Shown piece by piece: positions 17,374-26,125 of a DNA stretch of 64,000 bases. Source of the DNA: Nitrosarchaeum sp. Its GTDB lineage: Archaea > Thermoproteota > Nitrososphaeria > Nitrososphaerales > Nitrosopumilaceae. The stretch is from assembly GCF_025699065.1 (NCBI RefSeq), contig NZ_JAILWF010000003.1, positions 124,001 to 188,000 on the forward strand, in the 5' to 3' direction. How positions within the stretch are numbered: the stretch's first letter is position 1; each line of letters opens with the position of its first letter. The notes below the pieces were generated by a model. It worked only from the letters and a program-made list of their open reading frames with translations. It searched no databases and was not told the origin of the DNA. Both the position numbers and the translations under genes were made by a program.

Positions 17374-17514
17374 ATGACAGATAAACGTCAGATTTCTAAT
17401 GATAAAGAAAAATCTGCCTCAAAAACATTGGTGACTTCAAAATCTTTGGACTCTAAAAATAAAACAATTGAAGAAAAACGACTAAAACTTGCATTAGACT
17501 TACGTAAATTCTGA
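17374..17514 (+). CDS. 46-residue charged microprotein (tentative)
   Basis: A short open frame starting ATG (MTDKRQISNDKEK) and ending LALDLRKF. It is rich in Lys, Ser and Asp, with a helical, basic C-terminus. Coding is suggested only by its clean start and amino-acid composition in an otherwise empty 460-base spacer. No motif is recognised, and the surrounding bases (17145-17373) show nothing else. Confidence 0.4.
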   Translation: MTDKRQISNDKEKSASKTLVTSKSLDSKNKTIEEKRLKLALDLRKF

Positions 17515-17610
17515 AACTTTAGAATTATTTTGGTTAATGCGATCATTTAATGTGTACCTGGCATATTGAGTGTGAATTTACACTCAACTTTAATATAATT
17601 AGTAATTTTT

Positions 17611-18279
17611 TTGCAAATTAGAAAACAATTGCTGGCAATTTTTGATGTTGAAGGAGTTCTATATGATGCAGAATATCTTCCAATTCTTGCAGAAAAACTC
17701 CATAAAGAAGATGAAATTTGGGAAATTACAAAAAAAGGCATACAAGGTGTGATAAATTGGGAAGACGGTCTTAGAACAAGAGTTGAAGCATTAAAGGGAC
17801 TAGATTATGAGACATGTAAAGAAATTGCAGATGCATTACCAATAATGACTGGCGCAAAAGAGGCGTGTAGAGTTCTAAAAGCTGCAGGATGGAAACTATT
17901 AGCTGTTTCTGGTGGATTTACAATAATGACTGACAGATTAAAAAAAGAATTAGACTTGGACTATGTCTATTCAAATGAATTGGTATTCAAAGATGGTAAA
18001 CTAGATGGACTTGTATTACATGTAGATTCTGATAAATCAAAATCCGCAAAAATAAAAATTGCAGAATGGAATGAAAAAAAAGAAGATATCATATGTGTTG
18101 TAGACGGTGCAAACGATGTCAAGTTATTTGATATATCTGGTCTAGGAATTGCATATAGAGCTCAGGATGTTGTAAAGGATTTGGCAACTACCACATTAGA
18201 AGAAAAAGATCTTTCAAAAATCCTTGATATTATAAATAAACATTATCATCTGACACTTGAAACTCAAACTCCTGCATAA
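17611..18279 (+). CDS. HAD-family phosphoserine phosphatase-like protein
   Basis: A 222-residue HAD phosphatase resembling SerB, which releases serine from phosphoserine. Motif I reads FDVEGVLYD, so the nucleophile is Asp12, but the second acid is Glu14 where SerB normally has Asp; the D-x-E-G-V form is also found in ThrH-type enzymes. Motif II is the Ser of LLAVSGGF, motif III a Lys near SKSAKIKIA, and motif IV VVDGANDVKLF. Substrate is therefore probably phosphoserine but not certain. Start TTG at 17611. It is followed by cofE after 34 bases. Confidence 0.85.
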   Translation: MQIRKQLLAIFDVEGVLYDAEYLPILAEKLHKEDEIWEITKKGIQGVINWEDGLRTRVEALKGLDYETCKEIADALPIMTGAKEACRVLKAAGWKLLAVSGGFTIMTDRLKKELDLDYVYSNELVFKDGKLDGLVLHVDSDKSKSAKIKIAEWNEKKEDIICVVDGANDVKLFDISGLGIAYRAQDVVKDLATTTLEEKDLSKILDIINKHYHLTLETQTPA

Positions 18280-18313
18280 ACAATATCTTACTGTATTTTT
18301 ACAACTAATGTAA

Positions 18314-19039
18314 TTGCAAATCATTCCTATACACATAGAAAAAGAAATTGAACCTGATGAGGATTTATCTGAACTAATAATAAATTCACAGGAAATACAT
18401 GATGGCGATGTTTTAGTTATTGCTCAAAAAATAATCTCTAAACAAGAAGGTCGTATAGTTGAACTCTCATCTGTAGTTCCTTCATTATTAGCTGAAGGTA
18501 TTAGCTCCGAATACGAAAAAGATCCAAAGCTCATACAATTAATTCTAAATGAATCAAAACAAATTATACGAATGGATCGTGGAATAATCATAGTTGAAAC
18601 AAATAATGGATTTATTTGTGCAAATGCCGGTATAGATGAAAGTAATGTTCCAAATGGATATGCAACTCTACTTCCGCTTAACTCAGATCTTTCTGCAGAC
18701 TCTATTCGTAATGAAATATTGAAAAAAACCAACAAAACAATTTCTGTTATAATCTCTGATACATTTGGTCGTCCATTTAGAATGGGGCAAACTAATTGCG
18801 CCATTGGTATTTCTGGTATGAATCCAATTCTTGATTATGCTGGCACTAAAGACTCTTTTAACAAAACATTACGTGTAACAGCAATTGCAATTGCTGATGA
18901 ATTATGTAGTGCGGCTGAATTAGTTATGAAAAAAACAACCAATTGCCCTGCTGTAATCATACGTGGTTATGATTTCAAAAATGAATCCTCATCCATAAAA
19001 TGTCTTGTTCGTCCAGAAAAAGAAGATCTATTTAGATGA
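18314..19039 (+). CDS. cofE: Coenzyme F420-0:L-glutamate ligase
   Basis: Adds glutamate residues to F420-0 with GTP in coenzyme F420 synthesis. The 241-residue length is right for the stand-alone archaeal CofE. Visible family blocks are DGDVLVIAQKIISKQEGR, ICANAGIDESNV, IISDTFGRPFRMGQTNCAIG, IADELCSAAELVM and the C-terminal CPAVIIRGYDF. The start is TTG at 18314. Ammonia-oxidising archaea use F420 in some dehydrogenases; no other F420 gene is in this window. Confidence 0.96.
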   Translation: MQIIPIHIEKEIEPDEDLSELIINSQEIHDGDVLVIAQKIISKQEGRIVELSSVVPSLLAEGISSEYEKDPKLIQLILNESKQIIRMDRGIIIVETNNGFICANAGIDESNVPNGYATLLPLNSDLSADSIRNEILKKTNKTISVIISDTFGRPFRMGQTNCAIGISGMNPILDYAGTKDSFNKTLRVTAIAIADELCSAAELVMKKTTNCPAVIIRGYDFKNESSSIKCLVRPEKEDLFR

Positions 19040-19089
19040 GTAGATATTTGCAATAGGATTATAATCAAAGAATATAATTTTACATTTAA

Positions 19090-20004
19090 TTGATTATTAA
19101 AACCGAATTACATTGTCACAACTCATTCTCAAATTTTCATGTGGGGGATAAAGAAGCACCATATGATTGTGATATATCGATAAGAGATCAACTTGAACGC
19201 TCTTTTCGTTTAGGATTAGGTGCAATCTTTGTTACCAATCATAATACTTTGGATGGATACCACCAGTTATTACAATATAAAAAAAATCATTCAAAATTTC
19301 AAAATATTGAAGTTTATCCTGCAGAAGAGATCACAACTGATACTGGAGCTCATGTTCTAGCATATGGGATTCATAATGCTATAAAACCTGGAATGACTTT
19401 GGATGAGATTATTGATCAAGTAAAAAGCCAAGGTGGTGTTTCATCTGCACCACATCCATTTAGTTTACTTGATGCTCTCCGTGATGATGCTAAAAAATGT
19501 GATATGGTTGAGGTTTTCAATAGTAATAACATTGATATTCTTTCAAATGCTAAGGCCACCCAATTTGCAATGGATAATAAAATGATACAGGTATCTGGTA
19601 GCGACTCTCATGTTCTTTCAACATTAGGTCGCTGTGTGAATTTAATAGATTCTGAAAATAACCTTGATAGTATATTACACTCAATGAAACATGGTAAAAT
19701 TGAAATTTTGCAAACTGGCTATGCATTACAAAATGAAACACTTGATCATCTAAAATACAAAATTCATAATTCAAAAGATTACCTGATAGATTATATCTCT
19801 GAGCATTATCCTCATGCAAAATGGCTTTTGATTTTTCTGCTAAAAATATACGATGTGAATCAAAATAGTCATGTATGGGCTTTATTTTATAAAATTGCAT
19901 TATTCTTGATGAAGAGAATTTCTCAAAAAATTAATTTCCAAAATCATGATCCAGGATTTATGAAGGATCGAAATCTTACAACTATGTTTAAAATGGCACT
20001 ATAG
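19090..20004 (+). CDS. PHP-domain metal-dependent phosphoesterase
   Basis: A 304-residue protein with an N-terminal PHP domain: ELHCHNSFSN (first metal ligands), FVTNHNTLDGY, a VYPAEEITTDTGAHVLAYG block, SSAPHPFS and SGSDSHVLSTLGR. These histidines and acids make a trinuclear metal site. PHP proteins act on phosphate esters such as RNA ends or histidinol phosphate; substrate unknown. The C-terminal ~90 residues (about 215 on) carry hydrophobic helices such as WLLIFLLKIY and may be a membrane-contact extension. Start TTG at 19090. Confidence 0.83.
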   Translation: MIIKTELHCHNSFSNFHVGDKEAPYDCDISIRDQLERSFRLGLGAIFVTNHNTLDGYHQLLQYKKNHSKFQNIEVYPAEEITTDTGAHVLAYGIHNAIKPGMTLDEIIDQVKSQGGVSSAPHPFSLLDALRDDAKKCDMVEVFNSNNIDILSNAKATQFAMDNKMIQVSGSDSHVLSTLGRCVNLIDSENNLDSILHSMKHGKIEILQTGYALQNETLDHLKYKIHNSKDYLIDYISEHYPHAKWLLIFLLKIYDVNQNSHVWALFYKIALFLMKRISQKINFQNHDPGFMKDRNLTTMFKMAL

Positions 20005-20074
20005 TCAAAAATACGATATTAGAACTCGTATGATTTTAATATGACAAAACATGCATAATGGATTAGATAACATT

Positions 20075-20311
20075 ATGTCTGAATCAACTGAAAAAAAATT
20101 AGATGCAACTGGATTGTTTTGTCCAGAACCTGTATTTAGGACCAAAATTGAGATTGAACGAATGCAAGTAGGACAAGTGTTAACTGTATCTGCAGATGAC
20201 CCTGCAGCAGAAGAAGACATATCCCGATGGGTTACAAGAAATGGTCATGAATTATTAGACTTGAAAAAAGATGGTAATACTATAACATTTCAAATTAAAA
20301 AGGTAAAATAA
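20075..20311 (+). CDS. TusA-family sulfur carrier protein
   Basis: A 78-residue TusA/SirA-like protein. The defining Cys-Pro-Glu-Pro is in LDATGLFCPEPVFRTKIEIE; the Cys carries persulfide sulfur. VLTVSADDPAAEEDISRWV is the second family block. Start taken at ATG 20075 (SESTEKKLDAT); an ATG at 20051 adds eight residues. It is followed after nine bases by a cysteine synthase, which suggests the two work together in sulfur handling (inference from context). Confidence 0.9.
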   Translation: MSESTEKKLDATGLFCPEPVFRTKIEIERMQVGQVLTVSADDPAAEEDISRWVTRNGHELLDLKKDGNTITFQIKKVK

Positions 20312-20320
20312 ATTAATATC

Positions 20321-21313
20321 ATGGCATCTGTCACTAGTTCTGATATTTTAAATCGAGTAGGTAATACTCCACTAGTAAAATTAGATTCCCTTTCGAATTC
20401 AAGAATTAATTATTTTGCAAAACTTGAAGGACATAATCCATTTGGTTCTGTTAAAGATCGGGCAGCATATTGGATGATTAAAGACGGTGAAGAGAAAGGT
20501 AAACTGACGAAAGGAAAAAGTATCATAATTGAACCAACATCTGGAAACACTGGGATAGCATTAACTGGTATTGCAAATTTACTTGGTTACAAAGTTGAAA
20601 TTGTAATTCCTGAAAAAGCCAGTAATGAAACTAAAGATATAATTCGTAAGTTGGGTGCTAAAGTTTTTGAAACTAGTGATGATCTTTGTCCTAAAGTAGG
20701 AGCTGGAACTGATCAAAGTATAGCACTGGCAACATCCATAGCCTCATCTAGACCTGACACATATTATTCCCCTAACCAATATGCAAATGAGGCCAATTTT
20801 ATGGGTCATTATGTTGGTACAGGCCCTGAAATTTGGAAACAAACAGATGGAAAAGTCACTCATTTCTTTACTGGTGTTGGAACTGGTGGAACAATCACCG
20901 GAATTGGTGCATATCTTAAAGAAAAAAATCCACATATTCAAATAATTGGTTGTCAACCACAACAAAATCATCTTATTCAAGGATGGAGAAATTTTGAAGA
21001 GTCGGCAAAACCTGATTTATTTTTAAAACGCGAAAACATAGTTGACGATTGGGTATCTGTTGATAATGACGAAGCTTTTTCAGTTGTAAAAGATGTACTT
21101 AGAAAAGATAAATTATTAATTAGTCCTTCTTCTGCCGCTGTTTATGCCTGTATGAAAAAATATCCTGTGGATGGAGAGGCATGTATAGTTGGAATATTTG
21201 CAGATGATGGAAGAAAATTCAAAAGTGTTTATTCTACACAAAACATAATGACTGAAACCGAATTTGATGATGCTTTAAAAGAAGCAAAACATATGTCTGA
21301 ACTGGCATACTAA
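20321..21313 (+). CDS. PLP-dependent cysteine synthase-family enzyme
   Basis: Beta-replacement enzyme of the CysK/CysM family, 330 residues, forming cysteine from an activated serine and sulfide or a sulfur carrier. The PLP lysine is in NPFGSVKDRAA (~residue 45). The substrate loop is PTSGNTGIAL and the phosphate-binding loop TGVGTGGTITG. The KLISPSSAAVYA block follows. The donor (acetylserine, phosphoserine or other) is not evident. It forms a two-gene unit with the upstream TusA-like carrier. The C-terminus extends past the catalytic fold by about 20 residues. Confidence 0.92.
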   Translation: MASVTSSDILNRVGNTPLVKLDSLSNSRINYFAKLEGHNPFGSVKDRAAYWMIKDGEEKGKLTKGKSIIIEPTSGNTGIALTGIANLLGYKVEIVIPEKASNETKDIIRKLGAKVFETSDDLCPKVGAGTDQSIALATSIASSRPDTYYSPNQYANEANFMGHYVGTGPEIWKQTDGKVTHFFTGVGTGGTITGIGAYLKEKNPHIQIIGCQPQQNHLIQGWRNFEESAKPDLFLKRENIVDDWVSVDNDEAFSVVKDVLRKDKLLISPSSAAVYACMKKYPVDGEACIVGIFADDGRKFKSVYSTQNIMTETEFDDALKEAKHMSELAY

Positions 21314-21324
21314 TTTTCAGTTAT

Positions 21325-21816
21325 CTATTTTTTAGGTTCATCTTCTTCTAACATATTTTTCAAATGTTTTTCATAAAATTCTCTAAAAAACTTATTCATA
21401 TCCATTTCATGATGAAGACATGCATTACTTGTTTCTATTAGTTTTTCTCTTAGTTCTTTACTCCATTTACTTTGTTGCTTGTCATTTGATTTGATGCTTG
21501 ATGGATTTTGTTTTACTTCTTCCATGTTTGTAATTAATTTTAATCCTATTTGGCGAAATTTACTAATGTTAAGTAAAAATAAACCTGATTGCTCCTTATC
21601 TGCTAAATTCATTAATGCGTGAGCTTGAGTATAATATTCTGTTCCCTTTTCACTATATTTTTTAAATTCATTGACACGTTTTTGCCAATATTGTTCGGTA
21701 GCATTTTCAATTACTTTGTAATTAAATTGAATTTCTGATAATTCTTTTCCAAGATTTGCTAAACTGTTACTGTATTCTTTGGCTGTTTTTTTTAATTTTT
21801 CAAGATCTTCGGCCAT
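21325..21816 (-). CDS. Conserved hypothetical helical protein
   Basis: A 163-residue all-helical, charged protein without membrane segment or signal peptide. The N-terminus (LEKLKKTAKEYSNSLANLGKEL) looks like an amphipathic coiled coil. A CLHHEMDMNKFFREFYEKH stretch near the C-terminus has Cys and two His that could bind metal, though this is weak. I recognise no family. Convergent with the cysteine synthase, twelve bases apart. Confidence 0.65.
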   Translation of the reverse strand: MAEDLEKLKKTAKEYSNSLANLGKELSEIQFNYKVIENATEQYWQKRVNEFKKYSEKGTEYYTQAHALMNLADKEQSGLFLLNISKFRQIGLKLITNMEEVKQNPSSIKSNDKQQSKWSKELREKLIETSNACLHHEMDMNKFFREFYEKHLKNMLEEDEPKK

Positions 21817-21854
21817 AAGTTCTCAATATTTTCCTTCAATAAAGAGTTTGAAAT

Positions 21855-22073
21855 CTAATTTTTGGAATCATTCTTCCAAACCTCAAAAGAATTTTTTGAA
21901 TAATTCATCATGCATTTTTCACAAAATGAATTCCATTCATCAACTTCTAAATTTTTGAAAAATTCCACGGTCCATGCATATGGTGGCTCTTTTCTATATT
22001 GAAATTGCTGAATTGTGTAAATATCTTTTTCATTAAATTTATTTAAACACTTTTTACATTGAACATTCTTCAT
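21855..22073 (-). CDS. Small putative zinc-binding protein
   Basis: A 72-residue protein with two CxxC pairs, QCKKC at the N-terminus and FCEKC around residue 53, separated by an aromatic-rich stretch (FQYRKEPPYAWTVEFF). Two such pairs suggest one structural zinc site. Function unknown. It lies 38 bases upstream of the helical hypothetical gene on the same strand. Confidence 0.65.
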   Translation of the reverse strand: MKNVQCKKCLNKFNEKDIYTIQQFQYRKEPPYAWTVEFFKNLEVDEWNSFCEKCMMNYSKNSFEVWKNDSKN

Positions 22074-22192
22074 TTAATATTTCATCATCTATGTTGGTTA
22101 TTTAGTAATTTTTAATTCATAAAATCTATATCTAGTCATATGCATTGTTACACACAAAATGGTATTGATAAAATAAAATTCATCCTTAAATT

Positions 22193-22498
22193 TCAGATGA
22201 ATTTTTCTGGTCTTAGTACTTGAACATCTGAAAGATATACTATAATTGCAAAATCTGAAAATAGAGAACGTGTAATTTCTTCAACTATGTCTTTTAGCCT
22301 TGCTTCTGTGGAAATAATTTCTATCTTTAGATTTTTTTCATTTTTAAATCCCTGTCCTCTAACTCCTTTAGACCCATTTCCATCAACCTCATACAATGTA
22401 TATCCTGTAATACCATGTTTGTTTAGTATTTCTAAAATATTTTTTTGAGCAAGTATCTCACATGTTACAGTTAGTAATTTAACATCAAATAGTTTCAT
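22193..22498 (-). CDS. sbtB: PII-like regulator of bicarbonate transporter (SbtB-like)
   Basis: A 101-residue PII-superfamily protein. Beta-alpha-beta strands LLTVTCEIL and LKIEIIST surround a loop YEVDGNGSKGVRGQGF that matches the T-loop of SbtB proteins. In cyanobacteria SbtB binds adenylyl nucleotides and shuts SbtA. Its ATG overlaps the end of sbtA by four bases (ATGA type), so the two are translationally coupled. The cyanobacterial C-terminal Cys pair is absent here. Assignment rests on fold pattern and gene pairing together. Confidence 0.82.
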   Translation of the reverse strand: MKLFDVKLLTVTCEILAQKNILEILNKHGITGYTLYEVDGNGSKGVRGQGFKNEKNLKIEIISTEARLKDIVEEITRSLFSDFAIIVYLSDVQVLRPEKFI

Positions 22499-23580
22499 AT
22501 CAAATTAATTCCTAAATAATTGAATAAGTTTATCGGTGCTTCTAAATTATGTAGCATTGAAGATACTGTAAACATTATTGGTAATAAAATTATGATGTTA
22601 TATGGAAAAGTTATTCCAAGTGCAGATGTTATGTACAAGCTTGGTTTTGCTTGTGGTATGGCATGTCTTAAAACTGCAGGTGCAGCAATAAATGATGCAC
22701 TTGCCATCAATAATCCAAACATCACTGCTCCTCCTAGACTCAATCCTAATGCAGTCGCTACAAGTACGCCAATAATTCCATTGAATGTAGGAAGTAATAT
22801 TGAAAATGTGACTAAAAATAATCCCACTTTTTTAATATCATCTAGTCTTTGACCTGCTATTATTCCCATCTCTAACAAAAATATTGCAATAGCTCCTGTA
22901 AACAATTCGTCAAAGACTATGCTAATAGAATCAAATCCTTTATCCCCTATAAGATATCCAATTACTATTCCTCCGAGTAGAATTACGATTGCTTTTCCTG
23001 TTATTGATTCATGTAGTACCTTGAAAATATTGGTTTTATTTTGTTCTACTACTTTTTCATTATTGTCTAACGTTCCCTCTGGTAGTGATTGTTTTTTTGA
23101 TTGAATTTGTTTTGAAACTGCCATGTTTGTAAGAAATATTGCTAGAATAAAGCTTACAGGTTCCAATACTGCCAAAATTGCTGCAAGATATCCTTCTGAT
23201 TCTACACCTTGATTTTTCAAAAATGATAATCCTACTGAAAAAGTTACGGCTCCTACTGCTCCATATGTTGACGCGAGAGCGTACGAATCAAAAATATTGA
23301 ATTTTCCAAGCCTTCTTAATATTTGATAATGGTTTAATGTGAATACTAAAGAAAGTCCAATAGCTACTATCATTGGAATTAATATATCTGAAAATCCAGT
23401 ATTTCTCATCTCCAACCCTCCATGAAGGCCAATTGCTGCAAGAAGATAGATTGGCAAAAATTCTGAAATTGCATCAGGCATCTTCAAATCTGATTTTATT
23501 CTTGCTGCGACAACTCCTAAAATGAAAAATAATACTACTGGAGTTAGTATGTTTGCTTGAATTAACCCTAAAATATCCAT
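22495..23580 (-). CDS. sbtA: Sodium-dependent bicarbonate transporter SbtA
   Basis: A 361-residue membrane protein with about ten hydrophobic helices, of the SbtA (DUF897) family. Family-typical blocks are PDAISEFLPIYLLAAIGLHGG near the N-terminus, DSYALASTYGAVGAVTFSVG, and in the second half ELFTGAIAIFLLEMGIIAGQRL and LMASASFIAAPAVLRHAIP. SbtA imports bicarbonate with sodium, which would feed the bicarbonate-using carbon-fixation cycle of ammonia-oxidising archaea (established for the group, inferred here). It is the first gene of an sbtA-sbtB pair. Confidence 0.92.
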   Translation of the reverse strand: MDILGLIQANILTPVVLFFILGVVAARIKSDLKMPDAISEFLPIYLLAAIGLHGGLEMRNTGFSDILIPMIVAIGLSLVFTLNHYQILRRLGKFNIFDSYALASTYGAVGAVTFSVGLSFLKNQGVESEGYLAAILAVLEPVSFILAIFLTNMAVSKQIQSKKQSLPEGTLDNNEKVVEQNKTNIFKVLHESITGKAIVILLGGIVIGYLIGDKGFDSISIVFDELFTGAIAIFLLEMGIIAGQRLDDIKKVGLFLVTFSILLPTFNGIIGVLVATALGLSLGGAVMFGLLMASASFIAAPAVLRHAIPQAKPSLYITSALGITFPYNIIILLPIMFTVSSMLHNLEAPINLFNYLGINLI

Positions 23581-23631
23581 TTGAATTAATAAATTACTTT
23601 TTTGCTCCCATAAAAATTAAAGATGTGTTTT

Positions 23632-24624
23632 TTATGATTTTTCTGTAAGATACTTGTCTACATCAATTGCAGCCATGCATCCATATCCTGCTGCTGTAAT
23701 TGCCTGTCTGTAATTTCTATCATGTACATCTCCTGCTGCAAAAACTCCTTCGATATTTGTATGAGTTTTATTTTTCAAAATTATGTATCCTTCATTATCT
23801 AGTTCAATTTGTTTTTTGAAAAGTTTGGTATTTGGTTCATGTCCAATTGCAACAAAAAGGCCTCCTACATCAAGTGTTTTTTCTTCACCTGTTTTGATAT
23901 TTTTTAATACCGCTTGACGCATTTTTTGATCTCCTTTAATGTCTATGATCTCTTGATTCCAATGAAATTTTATTTTGTTATTGTTGAATGCTCTTTCTTG
24001 CATTATTTTACTTGCTCGTAATTCCTCTCGTCGGTGAACCAGATGAACTGTTGTAGCAAATTTGGTGAGAAATGTGGCTTCTTCAATTGCTGAATCTCCA
24101 CCTCCAACTACTATCAACTCTTGATTTCTAAAAAATGGTCCATCACATGTGGCACAATATGAAACTCCTTTTCCTGCAAATGTTTGTTCACCCTCCAATC
24201 CTATTTTTCTAGGATTTGCCCCAGTTGCAATAATTACTGCTCTTCCTTCATATTCTTCTGATGCTGTTAGAACTTTGAATGGTTTATGTCTAAAATCTAC
24301 ATCAACTACTTCATCATCAATAATTGTTGTTCCCATTCTTTGTGTTTGTTTTCTCATTTCAATCATTAAATCCGGACCCATAATTCCTTTTTCAAATCCT
24401 GGATAATTTTCAACTTCAGTGGTGTTTACTAGTTGACCGCCAGGCAATATTCCAGATAAAATCAGTGTGTCATACCCTGCTCTTGAACTATAAATCCCAG
24501 CTGTATATCCTGAAGGCCCAGCTCCGATAATTATTATGTCAAATTTTGTTTTCTTTTTATCAGGCATTTTAGGTGGATCTCCTTTGTTTTCTTGAATTGT
24601 TGCACTAGAGTCTGCTGCCATCAT
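23632..24624 (-). CDS. trxB: Thioredoxin reductase
   Basis: FAD-dependent reductase that passes electrons from NAD(P)H to thioredoxin. FAD loop IIIIGAGPSGYTAG, redox motif CATC (Cys157 and Cys160 from this start), second nucleotide loop VVGGGDSAIEEA and the closing GVFAAGDVHDRNYRQ block are all intact. A GGGGGT ribosome site sits just before two tandem ATGs (24624, 24621), favouring them over an ATG at 24645. It has an extra ~25-residue hydrophilic N-terminal tail before the FAD domain. Confidence 0.95.
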   Translation of the reverse strand: MMAADSSATIQENKGDPPKMPDKKKTKFDIIIIGAGPSGYTAGIYSSRAGYDTLILSGILPGGQLVNTTEVENYPGFEKGIMGPDLMIEMRKQTQRMGTTIIDDEVVDVDFRHKPFKVLTASEEYEGRAVIIATGANPRKIGLEGEQTFAGKGVSYCATCDGPFFRNQELIVVGGGDSAIEEATFLTKFATTVHLVHRREELRASKIMQERAFNNNKIKFHWNQEIIDIKGDQKMRQAVLKNIKTGEEKTLDVGGLFVAIGHEPNTKLFKKQIELDNEGYIILKNKTHTNIEGVFAAGDVHDRNYRQAITAAGYGCMAAIDVDKYLTEKS

Positions 24625-24710
24625 ATAACCCCCTTTGAATTTCATTAATTTAAGTTGTTAATCGTAAATCCCCATTGTTATGATCTAAATCATGCTTCCA
24701 AAAATTATAG

Positions 24711-25064
24711 TTATTTTGTAATTTTGTATGTTTCATGAAACTCTTTGCATATTGTGTATGCTATGTTTTCTATGTGGAAGACCTCTGATATGTTTTTTTT
24801 ACCTTTAGCAATTTCTCTCATGATGGTCATACATTTGGTGTTTTTTATCGAATCTGGCTCTTTCTCATCTGTCCAAATCTTAAAACATTCTTCAAAGTCT
24901 AGGCAGAACTTTAAAATGATTACTTCCCAATCTTCTGTAGATTTTGGAATTGCTAATGTAGTTGCTAATTCTTGAAACTCATTCTTTCTATCTCGTAGTA
25001 GTAAATTCAAAGTTTCTCTGGCTCTCTTCTCGTCATAGTCTCCGATCAATCTAATTCTGTTCAT
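24711..25064 (-). CDS. Conserved hypothetical protein
   Basis: A 117-residue soluble, mostly helical protein (NRIRLIGDYDEKRARETLNLLLRD at the start). Three cysteines are scattered (KFCLDFEECF, KCMT, TICKEF) without a clear metal-site pattern. No family recognised. Single gene, upstream of trxB on the same strand. Confidence 0.65.
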   Translation of the reverse strand: MNRIRLIGDYDEKRARETLNLLLRDRKNEFQELATTLAIPKSTEDWEVIILKFCLDFEECFKIWTDEKEPDSIKNTKCMTIMREIAKGKKNISEVFHIENIAYTICKEFHETYKITK

Positions 25065-25163
25065 TTCTTATTCCATGTTCTTTCATTATTAAAAAGCAAT
25101 CTTCTGTTTTCATCTCTGAAAATCAATAGGATGTTCTTAACTGATTAAGTTTATTATTTATTT

Positions 25164-25286
25164 ATGATTGCTGATTCTTTCTGTCATTGTGGTTTATGCG
25201 GTCATGAATCTATAAGTGAATGTTATTCTAAACAGTGTCCCTGTTGTTTGACTGATCATCAAGGGGCATTTGGAAAAAATAGGTAA
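25164..25286 (+). CDS. Cys/His-rich microprotein (40 residues)
   Basis: Starts at ATG with MIADSFCHCGLCGH and continues ECYSKQCPCCLTDHQG. Seven Cys and three His in 40 residues, arranged as CHCGLC...C...CPCC...H, fit one or two zinc sites. Composition is far from chance for this AT-rich spacer, so it is probably a real gene. Function unknown. Confidence 0.6.
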   Translation: MIADSFCHCGLCGHESISECYSKQCPCCLTDHQGAFGKNR

Positions 25287-25316
25287 TTTCTATTAATGCC
25301 TTGTCTTAATTTTTAA

Positions 25317-26102
25317 TTATTTACTATTATGCTCATTTAGTTTATTTAATACTAGTCGATGTTTTTCGCATAATTTTCTATTTTCTAATTGTGAATACAA
25401 TAAATCTTTTTGCCAATGTGCATTAAAAAGTCGACATTCTATTTCATTGCAAAATGCATCTCCTGTTTCAAAATAAAATATGGCCTGTAAAAGATATCCT
25501 TCTATGATTTGAGATAAGCGAGTGTCGTTGTATTCTAAATACGTTCCTTTGTATTTTTGTTTTATTGATTCTACGTTTATTCCTTGAGCATAATTTGATA
25601 TTAATTCTAAATAATACTCTCTTGGTTTTGCAGGAGCTTCAATTATCCCTGTGGTTGAAATTATTGAAGGATTTGCACCAATTAATGCTCTACCATGATA
25701 TCTATAATCATCGTTGTCATAGGTACAAGTTAATTTATTTGTGAAAAATATGTGAAATGCTTCTAAATTTCTTTCTTTCTCTGGAATTAATTCTGTTAGT
25801 ACTTTTTGTATTTCAAATCCATCATACATGACAATGTTTTCTGTTTTTGCCGTGTTTTCAAAATTTGCTTCTTCAAAAATAATTTCATCTTTATTTGGAT
25901 TATGCTTTTGATATGGTTTTCTGAGATTGAAAATTCTACATGCTGCAATTTTTTCAGCTGTATCTTTTTTTGAGAATTTTAAAATATTCTCTCTCGTTTC
26001 AATTGGAATTGAAAATGTTTTGTTTAGAAAAACAGCTAATTTATCGAGTCGAATTTGAGTTACTGCCGGTTCATCATACAAAAATACTTTTGAAATCTTC
26101 AA
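25317..26102 (-). CDS. Putative metallopeptidase-like protein (DUF6775 type)
   Basis: A 261-residue soluble protein. It begins KVFLYDEPAVTQIRLDKLAVFL, a pattern I associate with archaeal DUF6775 putative metallopeptidases. Towards the C-terminus, CNEIECRLFNAHWQKDLLYSQ and RKLCEKHRLVL contain the Cys/His set that resembles the zinc-binding tail of archaemetzincins. A clean HExxH is not visible in the middle, so activity is doubtful. The family name is from memory and moderately sure. Confidence 0.65.
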   Translation of the reverse strand: MKISKVFLYDEPAVTQIRLDKLAVFLNKTFSIPIETRENILKFSKKDTAEKIAACRIFNLRKPYQKHNPNKDEIIFEEANFENTAKTENIVMYDGFEIQKVLTELIPEKERNLEAFHIFFTNKLTCTYDNDDYRYHGRALIGANPSIISTTGIIEAPAKPREYYLELISNYAQGINVESIKQKYKGTYLEYNDTRLSQIIEGYLLQAIFYFETGDAFCNEIECRLFNAHWQKDLLYSQLENRKLCEKHRLVLNKLNEHNSK

Positions 26103-26125
26103 TGAATCAATAAACTTGTAATAGT

